Below, piece by piece: positions 1-8,024 of a DNA stretch of 64,000 bases (positions are counted from its first letter, which is position 1; each line of letters starts with the position of its first letter). Position numbers and translations under genes: made by a program. Source of the DNA: an uncultured Oscillospiraceae bacterium (GTDB taxonomy: Bacteria > Bacillota > Clostridia > Oscillospirales > Acutalibacteraceae); the NCBI GenBank assembly GCA_900544715.1, contig UQWL01000012.1, positions 1-64,000 on the forward strand, in the 5' to 3' direction. The notes under the pieces are model-generated. The model was not told the origin of the DNA, ran no database searches, and saw only the letters and a program-made list of their open reading frames with translations.

Positions 1-57
1 TTCGCGCCGACAGGCATTTTTCCAATGCTTCAAACTCTGTTTGAAGCTATTATACCA
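1..57 (-). repeat. Promoter/hairpin repeat family 1, copy A (cut by window edge)
   Basis: Read on the minus strand this is an extended -10 element (TGGTATAAT, hexamer at 48-53), then a 9-bp hairpin (arms 27-35 and 39-47), then a conserved block containing GTCGGCGCGAA. Related copies lie at 80-231, 250-343, 34453-34537 and 46208-46275. The promoter would fire leftward, toward a gene outside the window. The conserved block also opens a short frame starting M-P-V-G-A-K-R. I infer a dispersed leader or regulatory module; it is not a known named element to me. Confidence 0.7.
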
Positions 58-79
58 TACGCGCAAGGCCAACCTTTGT

Positions 80-231
80 AAAAAATGGCGTTGCCGCTCT
101 GCGGCAGGAGGCGTTTCGCGCCGACAGGCATTTTTCTAATGCTTCAAAGTTTGAAGCTCCTTGCCTCTTACCGTATGTGCAAAGCACCCCAACGCTTCAA
201 ACGATTGTTTGAAGCTCTATTATGCCATACA
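80..231 (-). repeat. Promoter/hairpin repeat family 1, copy B (interrupted)
   Basis: The body (80-140) matches copy C almost base for base, including the hairpins TGCCGC/GCGGCA and GGCG/CGCC. The variable hairpin occurs twice here: a loop-less version at 141-157 and a second at 194-215 followed by a degraded -10 (CATAAT on minus). About 36 bases separate the two. This looks like an element split by an insertion or produced by tandem duplication of units A-B-C. Confidence 0.65.
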
Positions 232-249
232 CGCAGAACCTACTACTGC

Positions 250-343
250 GAAAAATGGCGTTGCCGCTCTGCGGCAGGAGGCGCTTCGCGCCGACAGGCA
301 TTTTTCCAATGCTTCAAACTCTGTTTGAAGCTATTATACCACA
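250..343 (-). repeat. Promoter/hairpin repeat family 1, copy C (complete)
   Basis: Most complete copy. On the minus strand: TGGTATAAT (hexamer at 333-338), a hairpin (arms 311-319 and 323-331, 3-nt loop), an invariant ATTGGAAAAATG block, hairpin GGCGC/GCGCC, hairpin TGCCGC/GCGGCA, and ATTTTT at the end. A single base change relative to copy A lengthens the GGCGC/GCGCC stem and is silent in the M-P-V-G-A-K-R frame. It sits just downstream of spoIIIAH and points away from it. No protein-coding gene is supported in 1-413. Confidence 0.7.
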
Positions 344-413
344 AAAGCGGAAAGACACAACCATTTTTTGCTTTAACGTATGCCAGAGTGCCCGTATATC
401 ACTCAAAAAGCAG

Positions 414-1013
414 CTATTTTGCCTCCATAATCGTAACGTTTTCTACAGAAAAGCCGGTCTGCTTGAGCACGATCTCTTTAATCTGCACGGTGATCGTATC
501 CTTCAATACCCCTTTTCCAACCACAACCTGTGCTGTATTGCTGCCGATGACCACCACGCAGGGACTGCCGATCTTTGCGTTGATGAGGTTTTCCGTATCA
601 GCTTCCAGCTTGATCGCCTTGGAAAGCTCCCCAAGCTCCTGTGTGGCGGTTTTTACGGCTTCTGAGGAAGATTTGCTGTCTTCAATTGTTTTTTTGAGCG
701 CTTCGGCCGCTTTATCGTGCGCGGTGGAACGGTTCAGCCTCGCCTGTGCGAAATATTCATCTTCCACCTTCGCCTGGGCCTGCTGTGCCTTGGTTTCCTT
801 CGTGTTATCCTGTGAGGACACGGAGCTGGAATTGACAAGGAGCGCATCCCCCAAATTGCCCGCAGCCTGAGATACCTGCTCGGTAACAGTCACGCCGGTG
901 TTTGCTTTTTCTGCATCCGGCTTCGTATAATACCAATTGACAAACACTGCTGCGCCGAGCGCGACCACCAGGGTTGCCAGAACAATTTGCCTTTTCCCAA
1001 TTGACATACTCAT
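414..1013 (-). CDS. spoIIIAH: Stage III sporulation protein AH
   Basis: 199 aa. One N-terminal membrane segment (about residues 7-26) is followed by a charged, Gln/Ala-rich helical region and a C-terminal YscJ/FliF-like ring-building domain ending VTIMEAK. In the family, SpoIIIAH sits in the mother-cell membrane and joins SpoIIQ from the forespore to form the feeding-tube channel. It is the last gene of the spoIIIA operon but is separated from spoIIIAG by about 270 bases, unlike the tight spacing of the others. I chose the start at 1013 because it follows AAGAAAGGA within a repeat-derived leader (1015-1079). An in-frame ATG at 1025 is also possible. Confidence 0.93.
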   Translation of the reverse strand: MSMSIGKRQIVLATLVVALGAAVFVNWYYTKPDAEKANTGVTVTEQVSQAAGNLGDALLVNSSSVSSQDNTKETKAQQAQAKVEDEYFAQARLNRSTAHDKAAEALKKTIEDSKSSSEAVKTATQELGELSKAIKLEADTENLINAKIGSPCVVVIGSNTAQVVVGKGVLKDTITVQIKEIVLKQTGFSVENVTIMEAK

Positions 1014-1014
1014 A

Positions 1015-1079
1015 CTTATGACCATTCCTTTCTTGCGCCGGGCCGCGGAATTGTGCGGTTGTGGCGCCGCCAAAATTTT
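1015..1079 (-). repeat. Leader repeat family 2, copy 1 (carries spoIIIAH RBS)
   Basis: On the minus strand this 65-base segment matches 25791-25854 on the plus strand at most positions. Shared parts are AAAATTTTGGC, GCGCCA, a CCGC...GCGG hairpin, and the ribosome site AAGAAAGGA followed by TGGTCATAAG. In both places the repeat ends directly at the start codon of an unrelated gene. The stretch 1080-1282 between it and spoIIIAG holds no gene I can support. Confidence 0.7.
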
Positions 1080-1282
1080 AAGTGGAGCTTATTCGTTTGA
1101 AAGATGCATCTGCTAAGCCGATGACCAGTCCTTTAAATAAGGTGCTTTCATCGATTTATCATAAGCGCGGCGGGTCAGCCCGTCCGCGCAGGCACAAGGG
1201 AATTAGAGCGCACCCAAAGGTTAGATTACAGCAGTGTTAAACGAAAAATCCCGATCTGGCATTCAGGCAATCTCTCCACCCC

Positions 1283-1861
1283 CTAATCTGCCATACGTGC
1301 AATACTAACGCGGGATGCGCCGATATCCAGCACAGCCGTTACAGCCTGGGTGATCCGCTGCTGGACATAGGCGGAGTCGCCGCCTTCGCAAACAATTGCG
1401 ACGCCGCGGATTTTGGGTTGGATTACCTTAATGACCAAGCCCTCATCCCTGCTGCCGTTCGATTGCAGGATGATATACTCATTTTCCGTATTGCTTTTTT
1501 CATTTACCTCAACTCCCCCTGTTTTTTCCCCACTGCTGCGTTCGACTGATTGCTTTTCGTCTGCGGCATATACGGATTCCACGCCGTTTTCCAACGTGAC
1601 CATCACCTTCGTCTTTCCGGCTCCGCTGATGGAGGACACAATATTGGTCAGCCGTTTTTCAATATCTTCCGCATAACTATATTCTGTCTGTATGTTTTCG
1701 GAGGGCGTTTCCACCTCCTGCTTTTTTGGCAGATGGATATATTCTGAGGCTAACAGTAGCAGCATACCCAACAGACCGATACCTACGATCAATGCAATTT
1801 TTTTATCGGCCTTAATCGCCTCTATCAGCTTCCGGCCTTTTTCTCCCACGTTTTTTTTCAT
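1283..1861 (-). CDS. spoIIIAG: Stage III sporulation protein AG
   Basis: 192 aa. A basic N-terminus and one membrane segment (about residues 26-42) precede a soluble domain with the family pattern TKVMVTLENG and a C-terminal ITQAVTAVLDIGASRVSI region related to secretion-ring proteins. SpoIIIAG forms a large ring in the outer forespore/mother-cell channel. An AAAGGAATGG ribosome site six bases before 1861 favours that ATG over the one at 1867. It follows spoIIIAF after 36 bases. Confidence 0.93.
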   Translation of the reverse strand: MKKNVGEKGRKLIEAIKADKKIALIVGIGLLGMLLLLASEYIHLPKKQEVETPSENIQTEYSYAEDIEKRLTNIVSSISGAGKTKVMVTLENGVESVYAADEKQSVERSSGEKTGGVEVNEKSNTENEYIILQSNGSRDEGLVIKVIQPKIRGVAIVCEGGDSAYVQQRITQAVTAVLDIGASRVSIARMAD

Positions 1862-1897
1862 TGTCATCCATTCCTTTGATTTCAATTACAATGCGGC

Positions 1898-2380
1898 TTA
1901 ATCCCCCTCGAGCTTTACCGTTACAGGGCAACCGAGTTTTTGTTCCAATGCTTCCTGAATCAAGCCTTCCCTTCCCGCCTGACTGTCGGATACAAAAATT
2001 TTGAGCTCTGTTATAGATATGATGGAATCGTCCGCAATATCCATGTCCACCTGAATTTCCGCCTGCGTGACGCCGATCTCTGCAAGCGCGAGCTGTGCCG
2101 CTTCCTCGATCTCCTGGCGCGCCTGCTGAGCAAGGGCAAGGTTTACTTTCTGCTGCGCCGCTTCCACCTGCGCCTCCAGATTCCCTGTGCCCTGATCCGG
2201 CAGCGTGAGCGTAATTCCGTTTCCGGATAAAAGCGGAGATAAGATGGCGGATAACAAAAACAGCGAGATCATAACCCGCATAGCCTTTTCGGTTGCGCCC
2301 TTTGGCGCTAACGCATGCACTAATAAAGCGCCCACAGCGCTGAACGTGATGCACAGCGCCCAGCTTTGCAGAGCTTCCAT
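1898..2380 (-). CDS. spoIIIAF: Stage III sporulation protein AF
   Basis: 160 aa. Two N-terminal hydrophobic segments (about residues 5-25 and 33-52) are followed by a Gln/Ala-rich helix and a small alpha/beta domain (ISITELKIFVSD). This is the usual SpoIIIAF plan: a membrane-anchored component of the spoIIIA channel. It is preceded by a GGAGGAG ribosome site and lies 15 bases after spoIIIAE. Confidence 0.92.
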   Translation of the reverse strand: MEALQSWALCITFSAVGALLVHALAPKGATEKAMRVMISLFLLSAILSPLLSGNGITLTLPDQGTGNLEAQVEAAQQKVNLALAQQARQEIEEAAQLALAEIGVTQAEIQVDMDIADDSIISITELKIFVSDSQAGREGLIQEALEQKLGCPVTVKLEGD

Positions 2381-2395
2381 CTCTCCTCCTCCTTT

Positions 2396-3526
2396 TTACG
2401 TTCCAGATTTGACTGAGAGCATCAGGGCGGTGGAAATAATCAGAAGCACCGCATTAAACAGCAGGATCGCCCCTAAAATAACCAGGGCGGATGCGACGCT
2501 ACGCAGCAGGGCAGACGCTTTCCCCTGTCCAAATAAATCGGCCCCTATGGCACATAAGTTCAGCGTCAGCAGCCACAAAAGCAGCTCAGCGAAAACGGGA
2601 AGCGCAATGAGCAGCACCGCCAAAATTCCAAATGCGCCTGTAGCTCCGCGCACCAGGCTCAATGAGCTGACAATCGAGCCGAGCGCATCGCTGACCGCGC
2701 CCCCTACCACCGGCACAAAGCTGCCAATCAGAAATTTAGCGCCCTTCGCCGCAGCACTGTCGGCAGCGCCCGCAAGGAGGCCCTTAATCGATAGGAGGCC
2801 TACAAAAACAGTGGACAGAAAGCCGAGTGTTACCGTAACCGTTTTTTTGATGATATTGGTGATTCCATTCCAATTAAAAATCGGGGAAAGAGCGCTGACT
2901 ATACTCAAGGCCAGCATAATCCCAATAGACGGCTTTAGAAAAACGGAGGAAAATTGTGCGATCGCCTGGGCAAAGCCAAACAAAAGCGTTTGCGAGCTCA
3001 GCGCGAGCGCCGGATTTCCACTCGCCGCTACGATCGCCGCATATACGGGAATAAAAGCCAGCATAAAATTACTGCTCAAGCTGATGGCCGCGCAGGTATG
3101 CGAAAGACATTCCATTACCCGCGGCGCCAAAACGATCGACAGAAACAATGCGGAAAGCAGCGCCATCCCCTTACCGGCCTGGCTATTTTTTTCCTCTATC
3201 AAAGATTCTGCAACCGCAAGCAGGATCAAAACCCCAAGAATTTGCAGCGCTGTTTTCAGGGGGTTGTTGAGCTTCCCTTGCAGCAAATTGAGAAACATCT
3301 CCACGAGGGCTCGCGGCGATGTCTGAAACAGCGTATTAAAATCAATTTCCCCGATGCCAAGTTCTTCAAAAAGGGCACGCGTTTCCTGCGGCAGATCGTC
3401 AAATAGCTCGGCGGCGCCAGAGGCTTCCAGTTGGCTGTGAGAGAAATCCTCCTGTACGGCCGATACCGGAACGGTGAAAACCGCAAGCAAGAGCAATACC
3501 ATTGCTATCATTTGAAATTTTTTCAT
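2396..3526 (-). CDS. spoIIIAE: Stage III sporulation protein AE
   Basis: 376 aa, normal for the family. It has an N-terminal signal-like segment (VLLLLAVFTVPVSA), a soluble stretch to about residue 90, then seven or so membrane segments. The family pattern GSFVPVVGGAVSDALG lies at about residues 268-283. SpoIIIAE is the largest polytopic subunit of the SpoIIIA complex that links mother cell and forespore. It follows spoIIIAD after only six bases, which suggests translational coupling. Confidence 0.95.
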   Translation of the reverse strand: MKKFQMIAMVLLLLAVFTVPVSAVQEDFSHSQLEASGAAELFDDLPQETRALFEELGIGEIDFNTLFQTSPRALVEMFLNLLQGKLNNPLKTALQILGVLILLAVAESLIEEKNSQAGKGMALLSALFLSIVLAPRVMECLSHTCAAISLSSNFMLAFIPVYAAIVAASGNPALALSSQTLLFGFAQAIAQFSSVFLKPSIGIMLALSIVSALSPIFNWNGITNIIKKTVTVTLGFLSTVFVGLLSIKGLLAGAADSAAAKGAKFLIGSFVPVVGGAVSDALGSIVSSLSLVRGATGAFGILAVLLIALPVFAELLLWLLTLNLCAIGADLFGQGKASALLRSVASALVILGAILLFNAVLLIISTALMLSVKSGT

Positions 3527-3532
3527 AAATCC

Positions 3533-3922
3533 TTATCCTTTTATCAGTCCGACCGACAGTTGGATCATGGCTTTCACAAGGGGCAGGCAGAGCAAAAGGA
3601 TCGTCACCTTGCCTGCCAGCTCCACTTTATTAGAAAGCGCGGTTTCTCCGCTGTCTCGGCATGCATCCGCCGCCAGTTGGGTCAGGACGGCTACGCCGAG
3701 TGCTTTGAGCAGCAGTGTAAGGTATTCGGTATTGATCCCTGAGCCATGGATCAAATCTTTTGCCGCGCTTATGAGATCCCCCATCGCCGAAGCGATGAGC
3801 AATAAAATAAATACGGATGCAGCAAGCTGCACGACGATGGCGAACTCCGGCTTATACTGCTTAAGCACTGCGCACAGCAGCGCGCACACGATCGCAATTG
3901 CAACAATTTTTACAATATCCAT
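3533..3922 (-). CDS. spoIIIAD: Stage III sporulation protein AD
   Basis: 129 aa with four hydrophobic segments. The pattern KQYKPEFAIVVQLAASV near the N-terminus is typical of SpoIIIAD. It is a small integral membrane component of the spoIIIA channel and resembles SpoIIIAC in its second half. It lies five bases downstream of spoIIIAC. Confidence 0.94.
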   Translation of the reverse strand: MDIVKIVAIAIVCALLCAVLKQYKPEFAIVVQLAASVFILLLIASAMGDLISAAKDLIHGSGINTEYLTLLLKALGVAVLTQLAADACRDSGETALSNKVELAGKVTILLLCLPLVKAMIQLSVGLIKG

Positions 3923-3927
3923 ATCGT

Positions 3928-4122
3928 TTATAGCCCGAAAATCGATTTGATATATTGAAACAGATTGCCAATCTGCGGGACGATCATCATCAACACAACG
4001 ACCAGCCCCGCAAGCGTTGTAATCATCGCATACTCTTCCCGCCCGGAACGGGTCAGCAACTGGTTGAGGACTGCGACAATGATGCCAATGGCGGCAATCT
4101 TAAAAATAAAATTCACATCCAT
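3928..4122 (-). CDS. spoIIIAC: Stage III sporulation protein AC
   Basis: 64 aa with two membrane segments. The sequence FKIAAIGIIVAVLNQLL followed by a GREEYAM turn is characteristic of SpoIIIAC. The start at 4122 has a GGAAGG ribosome site. The longer frame upstream lacks family similarity and runs through spoIIIAB. Confidence 0.94.
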   Translation of the reverse strand: MDVNFIFKIAAIGIIVAVLNQLLTRSGREEYAMITTLAGLVVVLMMIVPQIGNLFQYIKSIFGL

Positions 4123-4190
4123 TTTCGATCTTCCTTCCTTTGTCAGATTCTGGGCGGTATCAGCAAAGCATAGCTCCTTTTCCCGGCCTT

Positions 4191-4700
4191 TTATAAAAAG
4201 AGAATCCACGCCAGAAGGCCGCCTAAAACGCCGAGGCTGAGATATAATTTGGCGTATTTGCTCTTCCATTCCCGCGCCTGTATCAGCCGCTCTTCAAACA
4301 GCCGCACATAGAGCTGACAGAGGCTGATCTGCCCATTGAGATCCGTCGTGCCCAGCTGAGAGCCAAATGCGAGCAGCAAATGAATATCCTCCCGCCGTAG
4401 AGAGCCCAACTGCGCGCGTTCTCTCAAAGCTGTGCTCCAGGCCTCTGGAAATGGAACCTCCAGGCCGCACATTCGGCTGCATTCCTGCAGAAATGGAAGC
4501 TCCGAGAATTCGCCGCGCAAGGCCATCCGGTGCATCAGCTCCCGCACGGGTGTACGGCAATAGGAGAGCTCGCTTTGTATGGCGTTGAGCAGCAAAAGCA
4601 CTTGCTCCAGCGCACGGATTCTGCGGACGGCCGCTGCACTAAAATACTGGCCTATCCCGATGCAGGCAACCAGAATGCAGCACATCCCCACATATTTCAT
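4191..4700 (-). CDS. spoIIIAB: Stage III sporulation protein AB
   Basis: 169 aa. An N-terminal membrane segment (VGMCCILVACIGIG), a central helical domain with the family pattern LLNAIQSELSYCRTPV, and a C-terminal hydrophobic helix match SpoIIIAB, a GspF-like membrane protein. Its first 62 bases overlap the end of spoIIIAA, longer than usual. The next in-frame ATG (residue 6, 4685) would shorten the overlap. Confidence 0.93.
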   Translation of the reverse strand: MKYVGMCCILVACIGIGQYFSAAAVRRIRALEQVLLLLNAIQSELSYCRTPVRELMHRMALRGEFSELPFLQECSRMCGLEVPFPEAWSTALRERAQLGSLRREDIHLLLAFGSQLGTTDLNGQISLCQLYVRLFEERLIQAREWKSKYAKLYLSLGVLGGLLAWILFL

Positions 4701-5652
4701 CGATTAGTTCCTCCGCCCTGTAGATTTGCGAAATCCGGCCCGGCAGTCCGCCGCCCGCGAGCATCACCACACGGTCAAAAGCACCGGTTTCCAACAGCCG
4801 GCGGGCTTGCGGCCGATGCAGCAATTCCTCCTTTGTTGATGCATGAATGCTTGCAATAAACTTAACGCCCGCATTGACGCCCGCTTCGATCGCCTGAATC
4901 TCCTCCATGCCGCCCGCTTCATCACAAATAATGACCTCCGGGGAAAGGCTGCGCAAAGCGCTCAAAATAGCTTCGCTCTTCGGATAGCCGCTCAAGACAT
5001 CACAGTTATAGCCCAGGTCGTTCTGCGCGACGCCTTCATAGACCGCGGCGATCTCCTCGCGCTCATCCACCACCGCCACGCGCAGGCTCCCACCTCCTCC
5101 GCCAGTGGAAAGCTGCCGTGCCAAATCGCGCAAAAGCGTTGTTTTGCCGCTTCCGGGCCCCCCGGCAAGCAATACGCTGGGCACCTCTTTCCGGAATAAT
5201 TTCTCAATCAGTGCATCTGCCGCGCCAATCACCTGCCGCGCCACGCGCAGATTGATCGAGGCAATGTCATGCACTGCCTTTGTCTTCCCGTTTTCACACA
5301 CAGCGGTGCCGCAAATCCCAGCGCGATGCCCACCCGGCAGCGTAATATATCCATTGCAGATACTCTCCTGAAAACTATGTACCGAATAGCCGCAGATGGC
5401 GTGAAAGCATTCGGTAACCTCTTCATGGCTGATCCGTACAGCGGCGGAGGAAAGAATATAGCTCACCCGTCCGGTTTCACTGATAAAGCACGTCCCATTC
5501 AGCCCAATCAATAATACCGGCTGACAGCTGCGCAAGCGGATTTCCTGTATCTGAGCTTTTATTTGTGTCGGGATCCGGTCTAGGATTTCCCGAATGCGGG
5601 GGCACAAAATTGCAATTGCCTGATCGTAGGGGGCTGTCCCCTTCTCCTTCAT
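4639..5652 (-). CDS. spoIIIAA: Stage III sporulation protein AA (secretion-type ATPase)
   Basis: 337 aa. AAA/GspE-like ATPase with Walker A GGPGSGKTTLL, Walker B region PEVIICDEAGG, and a following IASIHAS sensor-like motif. In the family it is the cytoplasmic mother-cell ATPase thought to power the SpoIIIA channel. The start at 5652 follows GAAAGGATGG by eight bases; the upstream extension (to 5727) has no family similarity. It is the first gene of the eight-gene operon. Confidence 0.94.
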   Translation of the reverse strand: MKEKGTAPYDQAIAILCPRIREILDRIPTQIKAQIQEIRLRSCQPVLLIGLNGTCFISETGRVSYILSSAAVRISHEEVTECFHAICGYSVHSFQESICNGYITLPGGHRAGICGTAVCENGKTKAVHDIASINLRVARQVIGAADALIEKLFRKEVPSVLLAGGPGSGKTTLLRDLARQLSTGGGGGSLRVAVVDEREEIAAVYEGVAQNDLGYNCDVLSGYPKSEAILSALRSLSPEVIICDEAGGMEEIQAIEAGVNAGVKFIASIHASTKEELLHRPQARRLLETGAFDRVVMLAGGGLPGRISQIYRAEELIDEICGDVLHSGCLHRDRPVF

Positions 5653-5773
5653 ATGAAACCATCCTTTCGAATTAACAGTAGATCTGAACCTTGCCTCGCT
5701 TCTATGAATATGAACCCTTGTCCGCAAATAGAACTGCGATACCTAGACATCTATCCGCCTTTTCCACATGAGA

Positions 5774-5801
5774 GATATGCTGCTAAATGATAATTTATGC
5801 A
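5774..5801 (-). promoter_or_regulatory. Possible sigma-E promoter of spoIIIA operon
   Basis: On the minus strand GCATAAA (5795-5801) and CATATCT (5774-5780) are separated by 14 bases. This resembles the sigma-E pattern (-35 with ATA, -10 beginning CATA). The spoIIIA operon is sigma-E dependent in known spore formers. The match is partial and the leader would be about 115 bases. Confidence 0.35.
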
Positions 5802-5809
5802 AAACAAAT

Positions 5810-5848
5810 GAGCCATTGAAAAATGCCAAGCATTTTTCAATGGCTCAT
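5810..5848. terminator. Strong hairpin terminator after the 5873-7543 gene
   Basis: An 18-bp perfect inverted repeat with a three-base loop (TGAGCCATTGAAAAATGC / its complement). It lies 24 bases beyond the stop codon of the upstream minus-strand gene and insulates it from the spoIIIA operon. Confidence 0.8.
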
Positions 5849-5872
5849 GCTGATAGATTCTGTTCAATCTGC

Positions 5873-7543
5873 TCACTCAGATTTTTTCGTGGATTGATTT
5901 CGACCGCTCTTTCCTTTGCGGCCCTGATATCGGCGCATTAGACAATCCTGCATATTGCAAAAGCTCAATACGGCCGCGATATTGATCACCGGCACCAAAA
6001 ACAGCAGGTAACGTGCTTTGCCCTCCCACAGCAGTAAAAACAAAACAACACCAATGAGCATCATCGCAGTCAGGCGAAAGGCCCAACCATCCGGCTTGCG
6101 CACCAAAAGAATAATCCCCATCAATAGTGAGAATAAAACCACGGCCTGAAACGCCTGTTGGTAATCGAGATAACATTGTACCAATGGGCCGTCGCCAGCC
6201 TTTAATGCTGGATGGACAATCAAAGGATGCTGCGCGAGCTTCCCTCCCACTTGATAGTTTCCAGTGCAAAGCATTGCCTCCAGTTTATGAGACAAAAATT
6301 TCAAATAACCCGAAGTGCCTTCCATACGAAGCCGTTCTACAAAGCGGGCAGTCGTTTGTTTTTGGCGCTCCGCATAGGTCGGAACAGATCGCGTGAAAGC
6401 ATCATCATGTACATTATACGCGCCTATGGTTTCACGGTTGGCACCCATCATAAACCAGTGCGTCAACGGATACGTATAACGGTCGTCATGTACATCGTCA
6501 TCGCCATACCCAACCGCCCCGGCTATTAAACTGCTGCCGGCTAGAATAATTAAAAAACCTAGCAAGAGTAAAAGGATTGTCATGCATTTTTTGACCGCCG
6601 GACGCTGCCAAAAGAAGGACGCATCTTTTCCCTCATCCTGTTCATTCTTTTGCTCTGTACGGTCAAAAAGAAGAAAAATCATCAGCGCGACCAAGCCGAT
6701 TGCGGCGATTGATTTGATTCGGAATCCGAACCCCGCCATCATACCGCTTCCAACATACAAGGCTGCTTTTTTCCACTTCTGTTGTTTGGTTAGAACGGGC
6801 ATTTTACGCGCATAAAGCCACAGGGCCAATGTCCACACCGGGAAAGGGAGCGCCAGCGTATCTGTATAGCAGATGGACGCATAGAGAAACAGTGGGGCGC
6901 TGCCCATGCAGAACAAAAGGATTTTTAAGCCGAAGCGTTTGCCGCGTAAAAGCTTTCCAAGAAAAAAAGCGCCATAAAGAGCAACGAGGATATGAACGAT
7001 ACTCAACACATAACTCACGCCGCAGGCCGCCGCCATCGTACGCGCATGAATCAGCTTCATAAAAAAGGTCATATATAAGAGTGGATAAATTTGAAATGGA
7101 TAACGGGAAAAATAGGGCATGTCAGTCAAAACGCCATCGCGAGAAAGCTCTAGGGCAGAGCGTAAAACAACACCATAATCCCAAGACGGCTCAATTGAAA
7201 AAAGCACGGTTGACAGGATGCAGAACCCACAGGCTATGAGCATCAGGGCCGAAACCGCTTTGTTTAAATGCTTGTCCGCCAGCCGGTCAATCAGATAAAA
7301 CGCACCCCACAGCACGAGGCCAACCGCCAGCATCGCGCCGATTGCAGACAGGCCAGATAAAAAATTTCCGTCCCACCGTCCGTTTGCCATAACATACGGG
7401 AATAAAATTCTGATAAAGGCATAGCCAAACAGCAAAGCCCCTACCACAATAATCGCCCAGCGGTAGCAAAAGGATAATGGATGATGGCGTTTGATCTGTG
7501 TGCCAGGTGCATCACCGGCATGATTTGTTGCAATAAAACTCAC
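5873..7543 (-). CDS. Polytopic glycosyltransferase (family 39 / PMT-like)
   Basis: About 556 aa with some 11-12 membrane segments. The first extracytoplasmic loop carries SWDYGVV and a following SRDGVLTDMPYFSRYPFQ region, the place where GT39/ArnT-type enzymes hold their catalytic acidic residues. Such enzymes transfer sugars from lipid carriers to proteins or envelope polymers; donor and acceptor cannot be told here. I chose GTG at 7543 because GGGGGAAAG precedes it; ATG at 7570 and TTG at 7603 lack a ribosome site. It stands alone between the spoIIIA promoter region and an LCP gene. The assignment is from topology and motif, not from a close homologue. Confidence 0.7.
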   Translation of the reverse strand: MSFIATNHAGDAPGTQIKRHHPLSFCYRWAIIVVGALLFGYAFIRILFPYVMANGRWDGNFLSGLSAIGAMLAVGLVLWGAFYLIDRLADKHLNKAVSALMLIACGFCILSTVLFSIEPSWDYGVVLRSALELSRDGVLTDMPYFSRYPFQIYPLLYMTFFMKLIHARTMAAACGVSYVLSIVHILVALYGAFFLGKLLRGKRFGLKILLFCMGSAPLFLYASICYTDTLALPFPVWTLALWLYARKMPVLTKQQKWKKAALYVGSGMMAGFGFRIKSIAAIGLVALMIFLLFDRTEQKNEQDEGKDASFFWQRPAVKKCMTILLLLLGFLIILAGSSLIAGAVGYGDDDVHDDRYTYPLTHWFMMGANRETIGAYNVHDDAFTRSVPTYAERQKQTTARFVERLRMEGTSGYLKFLSHKLEAMLCTGNYQVGGKLAQHPLIVHPALKAGDGPLVQCYLDYQQAFQAVVLFSLLMGIILLVRKPDGWAFRLTAMMLIGVVLFLLLWEGKARYLLFLVPVINIAAVLSFCNMQDCLMRRYQGRKGKSGRNQSTKKSE

Positions 7544-7874
7544 AATATCTTTCCCCCAAGTAATCTTCATGCTGGAACTAAATGTAGCGAAGTAGGCGGT
7601 CAAAGACCACCCCTACAACAGAATTTTATCTCGAAGTCCCATTAGACTCGTTTTTATTACGCAGCGCAGCAAGTAACAAAACAAAGCCTACCGCAACTAC
7701 ACGGAACAAAGAGATATCCCCCCTCCCATGAGCAAGCAGCTCACGGAGGCTATTTTTATTATGACATAGGCAGGGAAAAAAAGCAAGAGGCCCCAAGAAC
7801 GGCCAGCTCCATGGCTTTTGGCCAGATGTTTTTCCCCTTCGATTCTGATCCGGTCGCCATATCTAGGCACCGAT

Positions 7875-7903
7875 TTGCTTTTTCTCTTTGAAATGGCTAT
7901 AAT
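7875..7903 (+). promoter_or_regulatory. Sigma-A promoter of the LCP gene
   Basis: TTGCTT (7875-7880), 17 bases, TATAAT (7898-7903). The transcript would start near 7910 and leave about 115 bases of leader. The rest of the divergent intergenic stretch 7544-7874 shows nothing else I can support. Confidence 0.75.
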
Positions 7904-8024
7904 AATTAATAAACGTTTTCAAAGGATAGCCCCCTCCTATTACCTCTTACCTTTTCCCTCCGCCTGATTGATTATGGCAAAATGCTTTTGAAAACGAAAC
8001 AAACGGATGTTGAGGTGTATTTCA

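Noticed and set aside
1..343. CRISPR-like array from repeated GCTTCAAAC segments
   Set aside because: Spacing is irregular, the repeated unit includes promoter and other hairpins, and copies occur singly elsewhere in gene leaders.
2205..3326. 373-codon plus-strand open frame
   Set aside because: Lies antisense to spoIIIAE/AF, has no family similarity and no ribosome site; typical shadow of a real gene.
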